Assembly (NCBI RefSeq): GCF_003595175.1
Contig: NZ_CP032419.1
Location: 4,278,001-4,342,000, forward strand
Source: Pseudomonas cavernae
GTDB taxonomy: Bacteria > Pseudomonadota > Gammaproteobacteria > Pseudomonadales > Pseudomonadaceae
Reading direction: 5' to 3'
DNA length: 64,000 nt
The notes beneath the pieces are model-generated. The model was not told the origin of the DNA, made no database searches, and saw only the letters and a list, made by a program, of their open reading frames with translations. Made by a program: the position numbers and the translations under genes. Positions 45,506 to 54,287 of this stretch are shown one piece after another (position 1 is the first letter of the stretch; each line of letters begins with the position of its first letter).

Positions 45506-46783
45506 TCACTTTTCCAGGATCGCGGTCACACCCTGGCCGCCGGCGGCGCAGATGGAGATCAGCCCGCGGCCCTGCTGCGCCGCCGCCAACAGCTTGGCCA
45601 GGTTGGCGACGATGCGCCCGCCGGTGGCGGCGAACGGGTGGCCGGCGGCCAGCGAACTGCCCTTGACGTTGAGCTTGGCGCGGTCGATGGCGCCGAGCGG
45701 CGCGGCGAGGCCGAGGCGGCTCTGGCAGTAGTCGGCGTCCTCCCAGGCCTTGAGGGTGCACAGCACCTGGGCGGCGAAGGCTTCGTGGATCTCGTAGTAG
45801 TCGAAGTCCTGCAGGCTCAGGCCGTTGCGCGCCAGCAGCCGCGGCACGGCGTAGGCCGGGGCCATCAGCAGGCCCTCCTGGCCCTTGACGAAGTCCACCG
45901 CCGCCGCCTCACCGTCCCTGAAGTAGGCGAGGATCGGCAGGCCGCGCGCCTTGGCCCACTCCTCGCTGGCCAGCAGCACCAGCGAGGCGCCGTCGGTCAG
46001 CGGCGTCGAATTGGCCGCGGTCAGGGTGCCGCGCGGGCCTTTGTCGAACACCGGCTTGAGGCTGGCGAGCTTGTCCAGGCTGATGTCGGCGCGCAGGTTC
46101 TGGTCGCGGGTCAGGCCGAGGAACGGCGTCAGCAAGTCGTTGTGCCAGCCCTCGGCGTAGGCGGCGGCCAGCTTGACGTGGCTCTCGTAGGCCAGCTGGT
46201 CCTGCGCGTCGCGCGGGATCGCCCAGCGCTGCGCCATCTGCTCGCAATGCTCGCCCATCGACAGCCCGGTACGCGGCTCGCCGTTCTTCGGGATGTGCGG
46301 CAGCAGATGGCGCGGGCGGACCTGCAGCAGCGCCTTGAGCTTGTCCGCCGTGGACTTGCCGCGGTTGGCTTCGAGGAGAATCTTGCGCAGCCCCTCGTTG
46401 ACGCCGATCGGCGCATCCGAGGTGGTATCGACGCCGCCGGCGATGGCGCTGTCGATCTGCCCGAGGGCGATCTTGTTGGCGGTCAGGATCACCGCCTCCA
46501 GGCCGGTGCCGCAGGCCTGCTGGATGTCGTAGGCCGGGGTTTCCGGGGCCAGGCGCGAGCCGAGCACGCATTCGCGGGTCAGGTTGAAGTCCCGCGAGTG
46601 CTTGAGCACCGCGCCCGCCGCCACCTCGCCGATGCGCTCGCCATGCAGCTTGTAGCGCTCCACCAGCCCTTCCAGGGCGGCGGTCAGCATCTCCTGGTTG
46701 CTCGCGGTGGCGTACAGGGTGTTGGAGCGGGCGAAGGGGATGCGGTTGCCGCCGACGATGGCGACCCGGCGCAGTGGGTTCAT
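45506..46783 (-). CDS. Acetyl-CoA C-acetyltransferase (FadI-like thiolase)
   Basis: A 425-residue thiolase. Catalytic residues are Cys91 in IQQACGTGLEAV, the His in EIHEAFAAQVL, the His in AAGHPFAATGGR and the Cys in ISICAAGGQGV. Length and the insert LLQVRPRHLLPHIPKNGEPR fit the FadI/trifunctional-protein beta class. It diverges from a long FabG-type reductase, with a MaoC hydratase nearby. Together these cover thiolysis/condensation, keto-reduction and hydration on acyl-CoA, either beta-oxidation or a reversed elongation route. Confidence 0.92.
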   Translation of the reverse strand: MNPLRRVAIVGGNRIPFARSNTLYATASNQEMLTAALEGLVERYKLHGERIGEVAAGAVLKHSRDFNLTRECVLGSRLAPETPAYDIQQACGTGLEAVILTANKIALGQIDSAIAGGVDTTSDAPIGVNEGLRKILLEANRGKSTADKLKALLQVRPRHLLPHIPKNGEPRTGLSMGEHCEQMAQRWAIPRDAQDQLAYESHVKLAAAYAEGWHNDLLTPFLGLTRDQNLRADISLDKLASLKPVFDKGPRGTLTAANSTPLTDGASLVLLASEEWAKARGLPILAYFRDGEAAAVDFVKGQEGLLMAPAYAVPRLLARNGLSLQDFDYYEIHEAFAAQVLCTLKAWEDADYCQSRLGLAAPLGAIDRAKLNVKGSSLAAGHPFAATGGRIVANLAKLLAAAQQGRGLISICAAGGQGVTAILEK

Positions 46784-47123
46784 GGCGAACTCCTTGCAGG
46801 ATTAGTTGGGTTGGCGGTCAGACTGGATGCTGCCTAAACAAGCTTCATGCGAAACATGCCCTGTAGGAGCGAATTCATTCGCGAACAGCTCCGCTCCGAG
46901 CGGCCCCTATCGCGAATGAATTCGCTCCTACTCAAAGCTAGTCATGGGTAGCTTTCAGACAGAGCCTAGCGTGCATCGACACCGGCGCATTGGCCGACTC
47001 GCCGCAATCCCGCTCAACCTCGGTCAATGCATGAAACGGTCCGCTGCGTAGAGTGGTCAACACTGCAACCCTTACCGGCCGAACGCCTACACTCTTCGAG
47101 CCTTATAGTCTGGAGTCCATTCC
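46784..47123. other. Divergent promoter region between thiolase and FabG genes
   Basis: This is a 340-bp gap. The part next to the thiolase gene holds a REP palindrome (46863-46931). The rest (about 46940-47123) has no gene and should hold the FabG promoter and possibly the binding site of the AraC-type regulator at 48645. GGAG at 47112-47115 is the FabG ribosome site. Confidence 0.5.
46863..46931. repeat. REP-type palindrome pair (GTAGGAGCGAATTCATTCGC family)
   Basis: GTAGGAGCGAATTCATTCGC faces a fully complementary GCGAATGAATTCGCTCCTAC across a spacer that itself contains GCTCCG/CGGAGC-type pairing. Compare 48559-48628, where CATTCGC/GCGAATG has become TATTCGC/GCGAATA on both arms. Confidence 0.85.
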
Positions 47124-48479
47124 ATGTCCGACCGCTACCTCAGCTTCGCCAACTCCAACGCCGGCCGCCGCCTGCTCGGCGCCCTCGGCCTGCCGGCGCC
47201 GCTGCGCCTGGAACGCTGGCGGGCCGGGCGGGTGCGGCCGGTGGACGGCGCCCTGCTGATTGGCGGCGACGGCCCCCTGGCAGCAGCGGCCAACGCCTGT
47301 CTGCTACGCCTCACCGACCAGGCGTTCGCCGCCGCGGACGGCCAGTTCGGCCTGCCGCGCTGGAGCGCCGAGGCCGGGCCGAAGCTCAAGGCGCTGGTGT
47401 TCGACGCCAGCGCCATCGCCAGCGTCGAGCAGCTGATCGCCCTGCGCGACTTCTTCCAGCCGGCGCTCAAGAGTCTCGACCAGTGCCCGCATGTGGTGAT
47501 CCTCGGCCGCGCCCCGGAAAGCCTCAAGGACCCACTCGCTGCCAGCGCCCAGCGCGCCCTGGAAGGCTTCAGCCGCTCGCTGGGCAAGGAACTCCGCCGC
47601 GGCGGCACGGTGCAGCTGCTGTACATCGGCAAGGGTGGCGAGGAACAGCTGGAAGGTGCGCTGCGCTTCTTCCTCTCGCCCAAGAGCGCCTACGTGTCCG
47701 GCCAGGTCGTGCGCCTCGGCGCCTATAGCGCGCAAGTCGCCGACTGGACGCGACCGCTGGCCGGGCAGAAGGCGCTGGTCACCGGCGCCAGCCGCGGCAT
47801 CGGCGCGGCCATCGCCGAAACCCTGGCACGCGACGGCGCCGAGGTGGTGCTGCTCGACGTGCCGGCGGCCAAGGCCGGCCTCGAGGCCCTCGCCGCCAGG
47901 CTCGGCGGCCGCAGCCTGGCATTGGACATCTGCGCCGAAGACGCCGCCGCGCGGCTGATCGAGGCGCTGCCGGATGGCCTCGACATCCTCGTGCACAACG
48001 CCGGCATCACCCGCGACAAGACCCTGGCGAAGATGAGCGACGAGCTGTGGAGTTCGGTGCTGAACGTCAACCTGCGCGCGCCGCAGGTGCTGACCCGCGC
48101 GCTGCTGGACGCCGGCACCCTGCGCGACAACGGCCGCGTGGTGCTGCTCGCCTCGATCAGCGGCATCGCCGGCAACCTGGGCCAGACCAACTACGCGGTG
48201 AGCAAGGCCGGGCTGATCGGTCTGGCGCAGGCCTGGGCGCCAGCGCTGGGCAAGCGCGGCATCAGCCTCAACGCGGTGGCGCCGGGCTTTATCGAAACGC
48301 AAATGACCGCGGCCATTCCCTTCGCCATTCGCGAGGCCGGCCGGCGGATGAACTCCCTGGGCCAGGGCGGCCTGCCGCAAGACGTCGCCGAAACCGTGGC
48401 CTGGCTGGCCCAGCCAGGCTCCGGGGCGATGACCGGCCAGGTGCTGCGGGTCTGCGGGCAGAGTTTGTTGGGGGCGTGA
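47124..48479 (+). CDS. 3-oxoacyl-ACP/CoA reductase, high-molecular-weight FabG (FabG4-like)
   Basis: A 451-residue two-domain SDR protein. Residues 1 to about 205 form a degenerate Rossmann domain lacking a clean cofactor motif. Residues about 210-450 form an active SDR: cofactor motif TGASRGIGAAI, NAG in LVHNAGITRDKTL, catalytic Ser in LLASISGIAG and YAVSK. Such HMW FabG proteins reduce 3-oxoacyl-CoA. It is divergent from the thiolase gene. Confidence 0.9.
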   Translation: MSDRYLSFANSNAGRRLLGALGLPAPLRLERWRAGRVRPVDGALLIGGDGPLAAAANACLLRLTDQAFAAADGQFGLPRWSAEAGPKLKALVFDASAIASVEQLIALRDFFQPALKSLDQCPHVVILGRAPESLKDPLAASAQRALEGFSRSLGKELRRGGTVQLLYIGKGGEEQLEGALRFFLSPKSAYVSGQVVRLGAYSAQVADWTRPLAGQKALVTGASRGIGAAIAETLARDGAEVVLLDVPAAKAGLEALAARLGGRSLALDICAEDAAARLIEALPDGLDILVHNAGITRDKTLAKMSDELWSSVLNVNLRAPQVLTRALLDAGTLRDNGRVVLLASISGIAGNLGQTNYAVSKAGLIGLAQAWAPALGKRGISLNAVAPGFIETQMTAAIPFAIREAGRRMNSLGQGGLPQDVAETVAWLAQPGSGAMTGQVLRVCGQSLLGA

Positions 48480-48481
48480 GC

Positions 48482-48537
48482 GTAGCCCGTCTGCAATCCG
48501 GGGCAACTGTGGTCTTCCCGGATTGCAGACGGGCTAC
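48482..48537. repeat. REP-type palindrome pair (GTAGCCCGTCTGCAATCC)
   Basis: A perfect long dyad: GTAGCCCGTCTGCAATCCGG and CCGGATTGCAGACGGGCTAC. Relative to the sister units at 34214 and 38003, GAT/ATC in the stem is replaced by TCT/AGA on both arms, so pairing is kept. It lies just after the FabG stop codon. Confidence 0.85.
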
Positions 48538-48558
48538 CACTTGTTTCGGTCTTGCCGT

Positions 48559-48628
48559 GTAGGAGCGAATTTATTCGCGATGACGGCAACGCGGAATTGC
48601 CCCGGTTCGCGAATAAATTCGCTCCTAC
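48559..48628. repeat. REP-type palindrome pair (GTAGGAGCGAATTTATTCGC family)
   Basis: GTAGGAGCGAATTTATTCGC and GCGAATAAATTCGCTCCTAC are fully complementary. It lies between the convergent FabG and AraC-type genes and may serve as a transcription end region for both. Confidence 0.85.
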
Positions 48629-48644
48629 AGAGGCATGGGCCAAC

Positions 48645-49646
48645 CTACGCTTCGGCTTTCCCGCGCTTGCGAAACTCAACCGGGGTTTCGCCGACCCAGC
48701 GTTTGAACGCGCGGTAGAAGGTGCTCGGCTCGGAGAAGCCGGTGCGCTCGACTATCACCTCGATGCGCTCGTCGGTCTTCAGCAGCAGGTCCTTGGCCAG
48801 CCGGCAGCGGTAGTCGGTGATCAGGTCGTTGAAGCGCACGCCGGCCACGGCCAGGCGTTCGCGCAGGCGCCGCGGCGGCATGTGCAGGCGGCTGGCGACC
48901 TGCTCGAGGGTGGCGCCGCCGTCCACCAGCAGCTCGGCGATCAGCTCGCGCACCTGGCGCACCAAGTCCAGGCGTTCGACTTCGGCCAGTTGCCGGCGCG
49001 CCAGCGATTCGTGCATGCGCAACAGTTCCGGCGCGGCATGCCGCGAGGCCTTGCTCAGCACGGAGGCATCGAAGACCAGGGCGTAGCGCCCGGCGCCCAG
49101 CTCGGCCGGGCAGCCGTAGACCGCGGCATAGCGCTCCGCCGTGGCGCCGCTGTGGTGCATGAACTGCACGGCCCGTGGCTTGAATTCGCCTTCGGTCAAC
49201 GCGCCGAACAGGCGGATCACCGCGCCGGCGAGCATCTCCGGGAAGTGCCGCGGCACGCCCTCGTTCAACCCCAGCAGCAGAATGGCCTGCTCGCCGGCAA
49301 CTTCGAGGCGCGCATTCAGGGTATCGGAGAGCAGGCGCACGTAGCGCAGGGCATGGCGCAGGCCGTCACCGAAGGTTTCGCTGGAGAGGAACAGGTATTC
49401 CAGCAGCAGGCCGTGGAACGCCGGCAAATGTCCGGCCAGATGCAGGCCTACATGCTCTTCGCCGCATTCTTCGGCGGCGGCCTTCCAGAACTGGGCCTGG
49501 GCGGCATGGGGAAAGCGCCCGGCGGGCAAGCCACCTGGCGGCAGGCCAACACGCACCAATACGCGGTCCGGATCGGTTCCGCTGGCACGCAAGGCGTCGA
49601 TCACCGGGCGCATCAGCGCCACATCATCGGTCAGATCACGCAGCAT
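48645..49646 (-). CDS. AraC-family transcriptional regulator
   Basis: A 333-residue regulator with an N-terminal arabinose-binding-like domain (about 20-200; DALRASGTDPDRVLVRVGLP) and a C-terminal AraC DNA-binding domain (VASRLHMPPRRLRERLAVAG; then VIVERTGFSEPSTFYRAFKR, WVGETPVEFRK). The order thiolase, FabG, AraC, MaoC is conserved in pseudomonads, so it likely controls this acyl-CoA set, perhaps in response to fatty-acid compounds. The effector is not visible from sequence. Confidence 0.88.
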   Translation of the reverse strand: MLRDLTDDVALMRPVIDALRASGTDPDRVLVRVGLPPGGLPAGRFPHAAQAQFWKAAAEECGEEHVGLHLAGHLPAFHGLLLEYLFLSSETFGDGLRHALRYVRLLSDTLNARLEVAGEQAILLLGLNEGVPRHFPEMLAGAVIRLFGALTEGEFKPRAVQFMHHSGATAERYAAVYGCPAELGAGRYALVFDASVLSKASRHAAPELLRMHESLARRQLAEVERLDLVRQVRELIAELLVDGGATLEQVASRLHMPPRRLRERLAVAGVRFNDLITDYRCRLAKDLLLKTDERIEVIVERTGFSEPSTFYRAFKRWVGETPVEFRKRGKAEA

Positions 49647-49815
49647 TTCTTGAAGTTCTTATTAGCCGTGGGCGCGGCCATCTTAGGCAGTTTTGCCGCT
49701 TTGGCTCAAGGCATACGGGGTGCAATTGACCACTCCGCCGCCACTGTGCGCCGCCCAGCCAATGCACGCCGGCGCCGGGGCGCTAAGCTGCTGGCAATTG
49801 CCCAAGGAGATTCCC

Positions 49816-50667
49816 ATGGCCACCGACTGGCACGACCTGCCTGCCCCGACCGCCCTGCCTGGCCTGTTCCTGCGTGCGCTGCTGCGCCGCGGGGTGCAGG
49901 GCAAGAGCCTGCCGGACTTCGGCCTGCGCTGCCCGGTCAGCGTCGAGCCTCAGCACCTGGCACGTTACCGCCAGCTGTGCGGCGCCAGCGACGATGGCCT
50001 GCTGCCGCCGGCCTATCCGCACCTGCTGGCGTTCCCCTTGCAGATGCAGCTGCTGACCGACAAAGGCTTTCCGTTCCCGCTGCTCGGCCTGGTGCATCTG
50101 GAAAACCGCATCCGCGTGCTGCGCCCGCTCGGCGGTCTCGGTCCGTTCCAGGTCGGCGTGCGCCTGGACCACCTGCAGGCGCATGCCAAGGGCGCGGTGT
50201 TCAGCCTGATCACCAGCCTCGAGGACCAGCTCGGCCTGCTCTGGGAGGGCGACAGCCACTTCCTCTGCCGCGCCGTGCGTCTCGACGGCACGCCGGCCGA
50301 GCACGCCGAGCCGGCGCCGCTGCCGCTCAGCGCCATCGCCGACTGGTCGGCACCCGCCGACATCGGCCGCCGCTATGCGCGGGTGGCCGGCGACTACAAC
50401 CCGATCCACCTGTCTGCCGCCAGCGCTCGCCTGTTCGGCTTCCCGCGCGCCATCGCCCACGGCCTGTGGAACAAGGGCCGCGCCCTCGCCGCCCTCGGCG
50501 AGCACCTGCCGGCGGCCGGTTACGCAGTGGCGGTGCGTTTCCACAAGCCGCTGCTGCTGCCCAGCCATGTCGGCCTGCTGGCCAGCGCCGCGGGCGAGTC
50601 CGGGCAGTTCCAGCTACAGGGTGAAGCGGACGTGCTGCATATGAGCGGCAGCTGGCAGCCGCTCTAA
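49816..50667 (+). CDS. MaoC-like dehydratase with double hot-dog architecture
   Basis: A 283-residue protein with an N-terminal non-catalytic hot-dog part and a C-terminal MaoC domain bearing the hydratase motif RVAGDYNPIHLSAASA and FPRAIAHGLWNKGRAL. AAGGAGA precedes the ATG by 5 nt. It is the third enzyme of the thiolase/FabG/MaoC set, adding or removing water at the 3-hydroxyacyl-CoA stage. The last base of its TAA stop is the first base of repeat copy C. Confidence 0.88.
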   Translation: MATDWHDLPAPTALPGLFLRALLRRGVQGKSLPDFGLRCPVSVEPQHLARYRQLCGASDDGLLPPAYPHLLAFPLQMQLLTDKGFPFPLLGLVHLENRIRVLRPLGGLGPFQVGVRLDHLQAHAKGAVFSLITSLEDQLGLLWEGDSHFLCRAVRLDGTPAEHAEPAPLPLSAIADWSAPADIGRRYARVAGDYNPIHLSAASARLFGFPRAIAHGLWNKGRALAALGEHLPAAGYAVAVRFHKPLLLPSHVGLLASAAGESGQFQLQGEADVLHMSGSWQPL

Positions 50668-50808
50668 GAACCTGTCTCGGATCTCGCGAGCTAGAGTCAA
50701 ACAAGGCAAAAACGGCTGAGGAAGCGGAGTTTACGAGTTGTAAATGAGCATTCCGAAGCCGTTTTTAACGCCGTTTGGCCGACGCGCAGCAGATCCGATA
50801 CAGGTTCT
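50667..50808 (-). repeat. 142-bp structured repeat, copy C (inverted)
   Basis: The same element as copies A and B, in the opposite orientation. End repeats are AGAACCTGTCTCGGATCT and, at the other end, AGAACCTGTATCGGATCT read inwards (17 of 18 matching). Both carry a TCGG change where A and B have TACG. The middle stem is AAAACGGCT/AGCCGTTTT and the tip is AATGCTCATTTACAACTCGT. It starts on the last base of a TAA stop codon. Confidence 0.87.
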
Positions 50809-50834
50809 AAGCACCTACGATCACGCCTACTCCC

Positions 50835-50951
50835 GTAGGATGGGTTGAGCAACGCGATACCCATCGGACGCCTGAGATTTATGGGTATCGCTGCGCTCAA
50901 CCCATCCTACGATGCTGCTTCTCCCCTCTCCCATAAATGGGAGAGGGGAGT
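50835..50951. repeat. Two palindromic repeats upstream of the MazG-like gene
   Basis: A GTAGGATGGGTTGAGCAACG unit with an inverted arm ending CAACCCATCCTAC (50835-50910) is followed by CCCCTCTCCC-ATAAAT-GGGAGAGGGG (50924-50951), a perfect 10-bp stem. Together with repeat copy C they take up most of the 380-bp gap 50668-51047; the last 95 bp show only GAAAGGAG before the next start. Confidence 0.8.
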
Positions 50952-51047
50952 TCCGAGAGCGCAAACGGGCGCTAAGAGCCTGCCGTCCCGCGCGGCTTGC
51001 ACCGCGCGGCAATGCGGTCGAAGCTATGCGGCTGAAAGGAGCGCCGC

Positions 51048-51353
51048 ATGAACCTCACCGAACTCACCGAACGCCTGCACGCCATTCGCGATCGCAACGA
51101 CTGGCGGCAGTTCCACAGCCCGAAGAACCTGGCCATGGCCGCCAGCGTGGAGATGGCCGAGCTGGTGGAGATTTTCCAGTGGCTGAGCGAAGAGCAATCG
51201 CGCCAGTTGCCCGCCGAGCAGCTCGAACACGCCGGCCAGGAAGTCGGCGACATCGTCCTCTACCTGCTGCTGATGTGCGCCGAGCTGGGCATCGACATGG
51301 AACAGGCGGTGCGTGCCAAGCTGGCCGACAGCGAACGGCGGTTCAGCTCATGA
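51048..51353 (+). CDS. MazG-like nucleotide pyrophosphohydrolase
   Basis: A 101-residue all-alpha NTP pyrophosphatase of the MazG/RS21-C6 type, which hydrolyses (d)NTPs such as non-canonical or excess dCTP to monophosphate and pyrophosphate. The metal-binding pattern is visible as ASVEMAELVEIFQW and QEVGDIVLYLLLMC. GAAAGGAG lies 8 nt before the ATG. Its stop overlaps the start of cmoM as ATGA. Confidence 0.85.
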   Translation: MNLTELTERLHAIRDRNDWRQFHSPKNLAMAASVEMAELVEIFQWLSEEQSRQLPAEQLEHAGQEVGDIVLYLLLMCAELGIDMEQAVRAKLADSERRFSS

Positions 51354-52099
51354 GCGACCGGCATTTCGACGAACTGGCGACGCGCTTCGCCGAGAAGATC
51401 TACGGCGGCGCCAAGGGCACGATCCGCCTCGCCGTGCTCCAGACCGACCTCGCCGAGGTCCTGCCGGAACGTCCGCTGCGGGTACTGGATATCGGTGCCG
51501 GCCTCGGCCACATGGCCCTGTGGCTGGCCGAACGCGGCCATCAGGTGACCCTCGCCGAGCCGGCCGAACCCATGCTCGCCGGCGCCCGCGAGCGCTTCGC
51601 CGCCGCCGGCCAGCAGGCGACCTTCATCCTCGCGCCCTGGCAGGAGCTGCTCGGCCAACTCACCCAGCCCTATGACCTGGTGCTCTGCCACGCGGTGCTG
51701 GAATGGCTGGCCGAACCGCATGCGATCCTGCCGGTGCTGCACCAGCTCACCACGCCCGGCGGCTGGCTGTCGCTGGCCTTCTACAACAAGGATGCGCTGA
51801 TCTACCGCAACCTGCTCAAGGGCCACTTCCGCAAGCTGCGCAAGCAGCAGTTCGCCGGCGAACGGCAGAGCCTGACCCCGCAGCGCCCGCTCGATCCGCG
51901 CGAGTTGGCGCTGCAACTTGCCCACGACTGGCAGGTCGAAAGCACTAGTGGCGTGCGTGTGTTCCACGACTACATGCCCGCCGAGTTCCAGGCCAAGGCC
52001 GAACTGCACGATCTGCTGGAAATGGAGCTGACCTACCGCCGCCATCCGAGCTTCGCCGGCCTCGGCCGCTATCTGCACTGGATCTGCCGGCCGCTCTAG
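51350..52099 (+). CDS. cmoM: tRNA 5-carboxymethoxyuridine methyltransferase (CmoM/SmtA)
   Basis: A 249-residue SAM methyltransferase. CmoM methylates cmo5U34 to mcmo5U34 in tRNAs reading four-fold codon boxes. The opening DRHFDELATRFAEKIYGGAKG, SAM motif VLDIGAGLGHMALWLAERGH, CHAVLEWLAEPHAILP and TSGVRVFHDYM line up closely with E. coli CmoM. It is translationally coupled to the MazG-like gene. Confidence 0.9.
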   Translation: MSDRHFDELATRFAEKIYGGAKGTIRLAVLQTDLAEVLPERPLRVLDIGAGLGHMALWLAERGHQVTLAEPAEPMLAGARERFAAAGQQATFILAPWQELLGQLTQPYDLVLCHAVLEWLAEPHAILPVLHQLTTPGGWLSLAFYNKDALIYRNLLKGHFRKLRKQQFAGERQSLTPQRPLDPRELALQLAHDWQVESTSGVRVFHDYMPAEFQAKAELHDLLEMELTYRRHPSFAGLGRYLHWICRPL

Positions 52100-52118
52100 G
52101 CCGGCTCGGGAGAGCGCC

Positions 52119-52733
52119 ATGAAGTACCGCTTCGGCCTGTCGCTACTCTGTCTTTCACTGCTGGGCCTGGCCCTGGCCGCCTGCCAGAGCCCCAACCCCT
52201 ACAGCGCCAGCTCCGCACCACTGCCGCCGGCCCCGCCCCAGGCGGCCAACCAGCTCGACCTCAGCGCCTATCCGGCTGCGCCGATCGACTACGCCCGCTA
52301 CCGCAGCTGGAGCTGGTTGCAGCCCCCCGTCGCCGCTGGCGGCAGCAGCCCCGAACAACTGCAGGAAGTGCTCGAAAACGGCCTCGAACAACGCGGCCTG
52401 CGCCGGGCCCAGAGCGGCAGCCCGGCCGATGTGCAGGCAAGCGCCAGCCTGCGCCTGGAAACCCGTCAGTATCAGGTGCAGGACGATGTCGGCGGCTTCT
52501 ACGGCCGCGGTCCCTACTGGGGCGATGCCTATGGCATGTATGGCAGTGTGCCGCTGCTGCGCACCTACGAGCGTCAGGTACTGGTGCTGCGCATCGATTT
52601 GTACGACGCCCGCAGCGGCCAGCCGGTCTGGAGCGGCGGCGCCGAAGCCGATGCCAGTGGCAGTCAAGCGCAGCGCAGCGAGGCCCTGCGCCAGGCCGTG
52701 GGCGACGCCCTCGGCAGCTACCCGCCGCGCTGA
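52119..52733 (+). CDS. DUF4136 lipoprotein, copy 1
   Basis: A 204-residue outer-envelope lipoprotein (lipobox ALAAC, Cys22). The domain begins around YPAAPIDYARYRSWSW and has EVLENGLEQRGLRRAQSGSPADVQ and a Gly/Tyr-rich segment. DUF4136 proteins are common in pseudomonads, with no established function. It is 19 bp behind cmoM and in tandem with a second DUF4136 gene. Confidence 0.82.
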   Translation: MKYRFGLSLLCLSLLGLALAACQSPNPYSASSAPLPPAPPQAANQLDLSAYPAAPIDYARYRSWSWLQPPVAAGGSSPEQLQEVLENGLEQRGLRRAQSGSPADVQASASLRLETRQYQVQDDVGGFYGRGPYWGDAYGMYGSVPLLRTYERQVLVLRIDLYDARSGQPVWSGGAEADASGSQAQRSEALRQAVGDALGSYPPR

Positions 52734-52822
52734 ACCCAGGGGCGGCGCTGACGCCGCAAACAGCGCTTGCCGTCGCCCCCGGCTTGCGCTTGGATAGAGG
52801 CTCTAGCATCGGAGATTCGACC

Positions 52823-53386
52823 ATGTTCCCGCGTCTTGCATTACTGCCCGCCCTGCTCCTGCTGAGCGCCTGCCAGACCTACGACCTGCAACGCGATTAC
52901 GACACCAGTCGCGACTTCGGCGCTTACCGCAGCTGGAGCTGGAAACAACCGGCCCTGGTCTACCGTCCGGACGATCCGCGGATCAAGAGCGACCTCACCG
53001 AGCAGCGCATCCGCCAGGCCACCGGCCAGCAACTCGACCAACGCGGCCTGCGCCCGGCCGCCGCCAGCGGCCCGGCCGATCTGCAGGTGCAGGCTTCGCT
53101 GATCGTGGAAAACCGCCAGGACACCTACACCACCAACTATGGGGGTGGGTATTGGGGTGGCTACTGGGGCGGCTACTGGGGCGGTCCCGGCTACAGCGAA
53201 ACGCGCAGCGTCGACTACAAGGTCGCGACCATCCAGATCGACATGTACGACGGCAAGGACGGCAAACTGGTCTGGCGCGGCAGCGCCGAGCAGATGATGC
53301 GCAGCGCGCCGCCGAGCCCGGCGGAACGCGAAGCGGCGATCCGTGAAACAGTAGGCAAAGTGCTATCACAGTATCCGCCACACTGA
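52823..53386 (+). CDS. DUF4136 lipoprotein, copy 2
   Basis: A 187-residue lipoprotein (lipobox LLSAC, Cys17). It shares the frame of copy 1: FGAYRSWSWKQP, RQATGQQLDQRGLRPAAASG, PADLQVQASLIVENRQDTYT. It also has a short repetitive WGGYWGGYWGG stretch, a TYR/GLY-rich loop. The two genes are probably an old tandem duplication. GGAGA lies 7 nt before the ATG. Confidence 0.82.
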   Translation: MFPRLALLPALLLLSACQTYDLQRDYDTSRDFGAYRSWSWKQPALVYRPDDPRIKSDLTEQRIRQATGQQLDQRGLRPAAASGPADLQVQASLIVENRQDTYTTNYGGGYWGGYWGGYWGGPGYSETRSVDYKVATIQIDMYDGKDGKLVWRGSAEQMMRSAPPSPAEREAAIRETVGKVLSQYPPH

Positions 53387-53413
53387 GGTTCCCGCGCTTT
53401 GGAGCAGGTCGCC

Positions 53414-53926
53414 ATGGAGTCGCAATCGTCGCGTTTCAGTCACCGCCCAGCCAGCGCCGCCGACCTCGGCGAGCTCGTCGGCTTCCCGCAAAGCCCAGAG
53501 GAACTGTTCTTCTGCTACCCCAAGGCGGTCTGGCCGCTGACCGTCGGCCAGCTCGCCGCGGCCATGGCCGGCCGGCGCGACAGCACGGTGTTGCTGCTCG
53601 ATGGCCGGGTCGCCGGCTTCGCCAATTTCTACCAGTGGCAACACGGCGAGTCCTGCGCCCTCGGCAACCTGATGGTCGCCCCTTGGGCGCGCGGCCAGGG
53701 CGTGGCCAGCCAACTGGTGACGGTGATGGAACAGCTGGCCCGCACGCACTACAAGGCCAGGACCATGCAGGTGTCCTGCTTCAACGCCAATGCCGGCGGC
53801 CTGCTGTTGTATCCCAAGCTCGGCTACCGGGTCCGCGGCATAGTCGAGCGTCAGGATCCGACGGGCCGGCGCGTGGCGCTGATCCAATTCGACAAACCGC
53901 TGGAGCCGCCCCATGCCGCCGAGTGA
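53414..53926 (+). CDS. GNAT-family N-acetyltransferase
   Basis: A 170-residue acetyltransferase with the acetyl-CoA motif LGNLMVAPWARGQGVASQLV, preceded by GFANFYQWQHGESC and followed by VSCFNANAGGLLLYPKLGY. The whole pattern matches P. aeruginosa PA4794, whose structure is known and which was reported to acetylate C-terminal lysines of peptides (from memory). I start at the ATG at 53414, downstream of TTGGAG. It overlaps the DsrE gene by 14 bp. Confidence 0.88.
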   Translation: MESQSSRFSHRPASAADLGELVGFPQSPEELFFCYPKAVWPLTVGQLAAAMAGRRDSTVLLLDGRVAGFANFYQWQHGESCALGNLMVAPWARGQGVASQLVTVMEQLARTHYKARTMQVSCFNANAGGLLLYPKLGYRVRGIVERQDPTGRRVALIQFDKPLEPPHAAE

Positions 53927-54287
53927 GCCGCAACGCGTGCTGATCCTGGTCAGCAGCGGGCCGAGCACCCCGGCACGCTGCGCCGCGCCCTTCCACACCG
54001 CCACCCTGCTGGCCTGCATGGATGCCCAGGTCACCCTGTTCCTCAGTGGCGAGGCGGCGCAGCTGGCGCGCCGCGAAGTGGCCGACACCTTATATGCCGC
54101 GCCTGGCGGCGAACCGCTGCTGCACTTCATCCAGCAAGCCAAGGAAGCCGGCGTGCGCCTGCTGATGTGCCGTGCGCCCGGCGTGGTCATCGACGAGCAG
54201 GGGTTGATCGCCGAGCTGGACGAGATCGCCAGCGGCGGCGAGCTGGCGCAGATGATCCTCGAATACGACCGCGTGCTGAGCCTATGA
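53913..54287 (+). CDS. DsrE-family sulfur-relay-like protein
   Basis: A 124-residue DsrE/DsrF-like protein (RVLILVSSGPSTPARC, DAQVTLFLSGEAAQL, EAGVRLLMCRAPGVVIDEQG). Cys86 in LLMCRAPG is at the position of the persulfide-carrying cysteine of DsrE-type sulfur carriers. It overlaps the upstream GNAT gene by 14 bp and the downstream lipoyl-carrier gene by 4 bp (ATGA), so all three are probably made together. Linked sulfur transfer and lipoyl carrier functions are reminiscent of sHdr sulfur oxidation, but no other sHdr genes are nearby. Confidence 0.82.
   Translation: MPPSEPQRVLILVSSGPSTPARCAAPFHTATLLACMDAQVTLFLSGEAAQLARREVADTLYAAPGGEPLLHFIQQAKEAGVRLLMCRAPGVVIDEQGLIAELDEIASGGELAQMILEYDRVLSL

Noticed and set aside
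50697..50900. A short reverse frame reading through repeat copy C and a REP unit
   Set aside because: It is wholly composed of repeat sequence. Peptides such as LKTASECSF from these repeats are spurious and recur at each copy.
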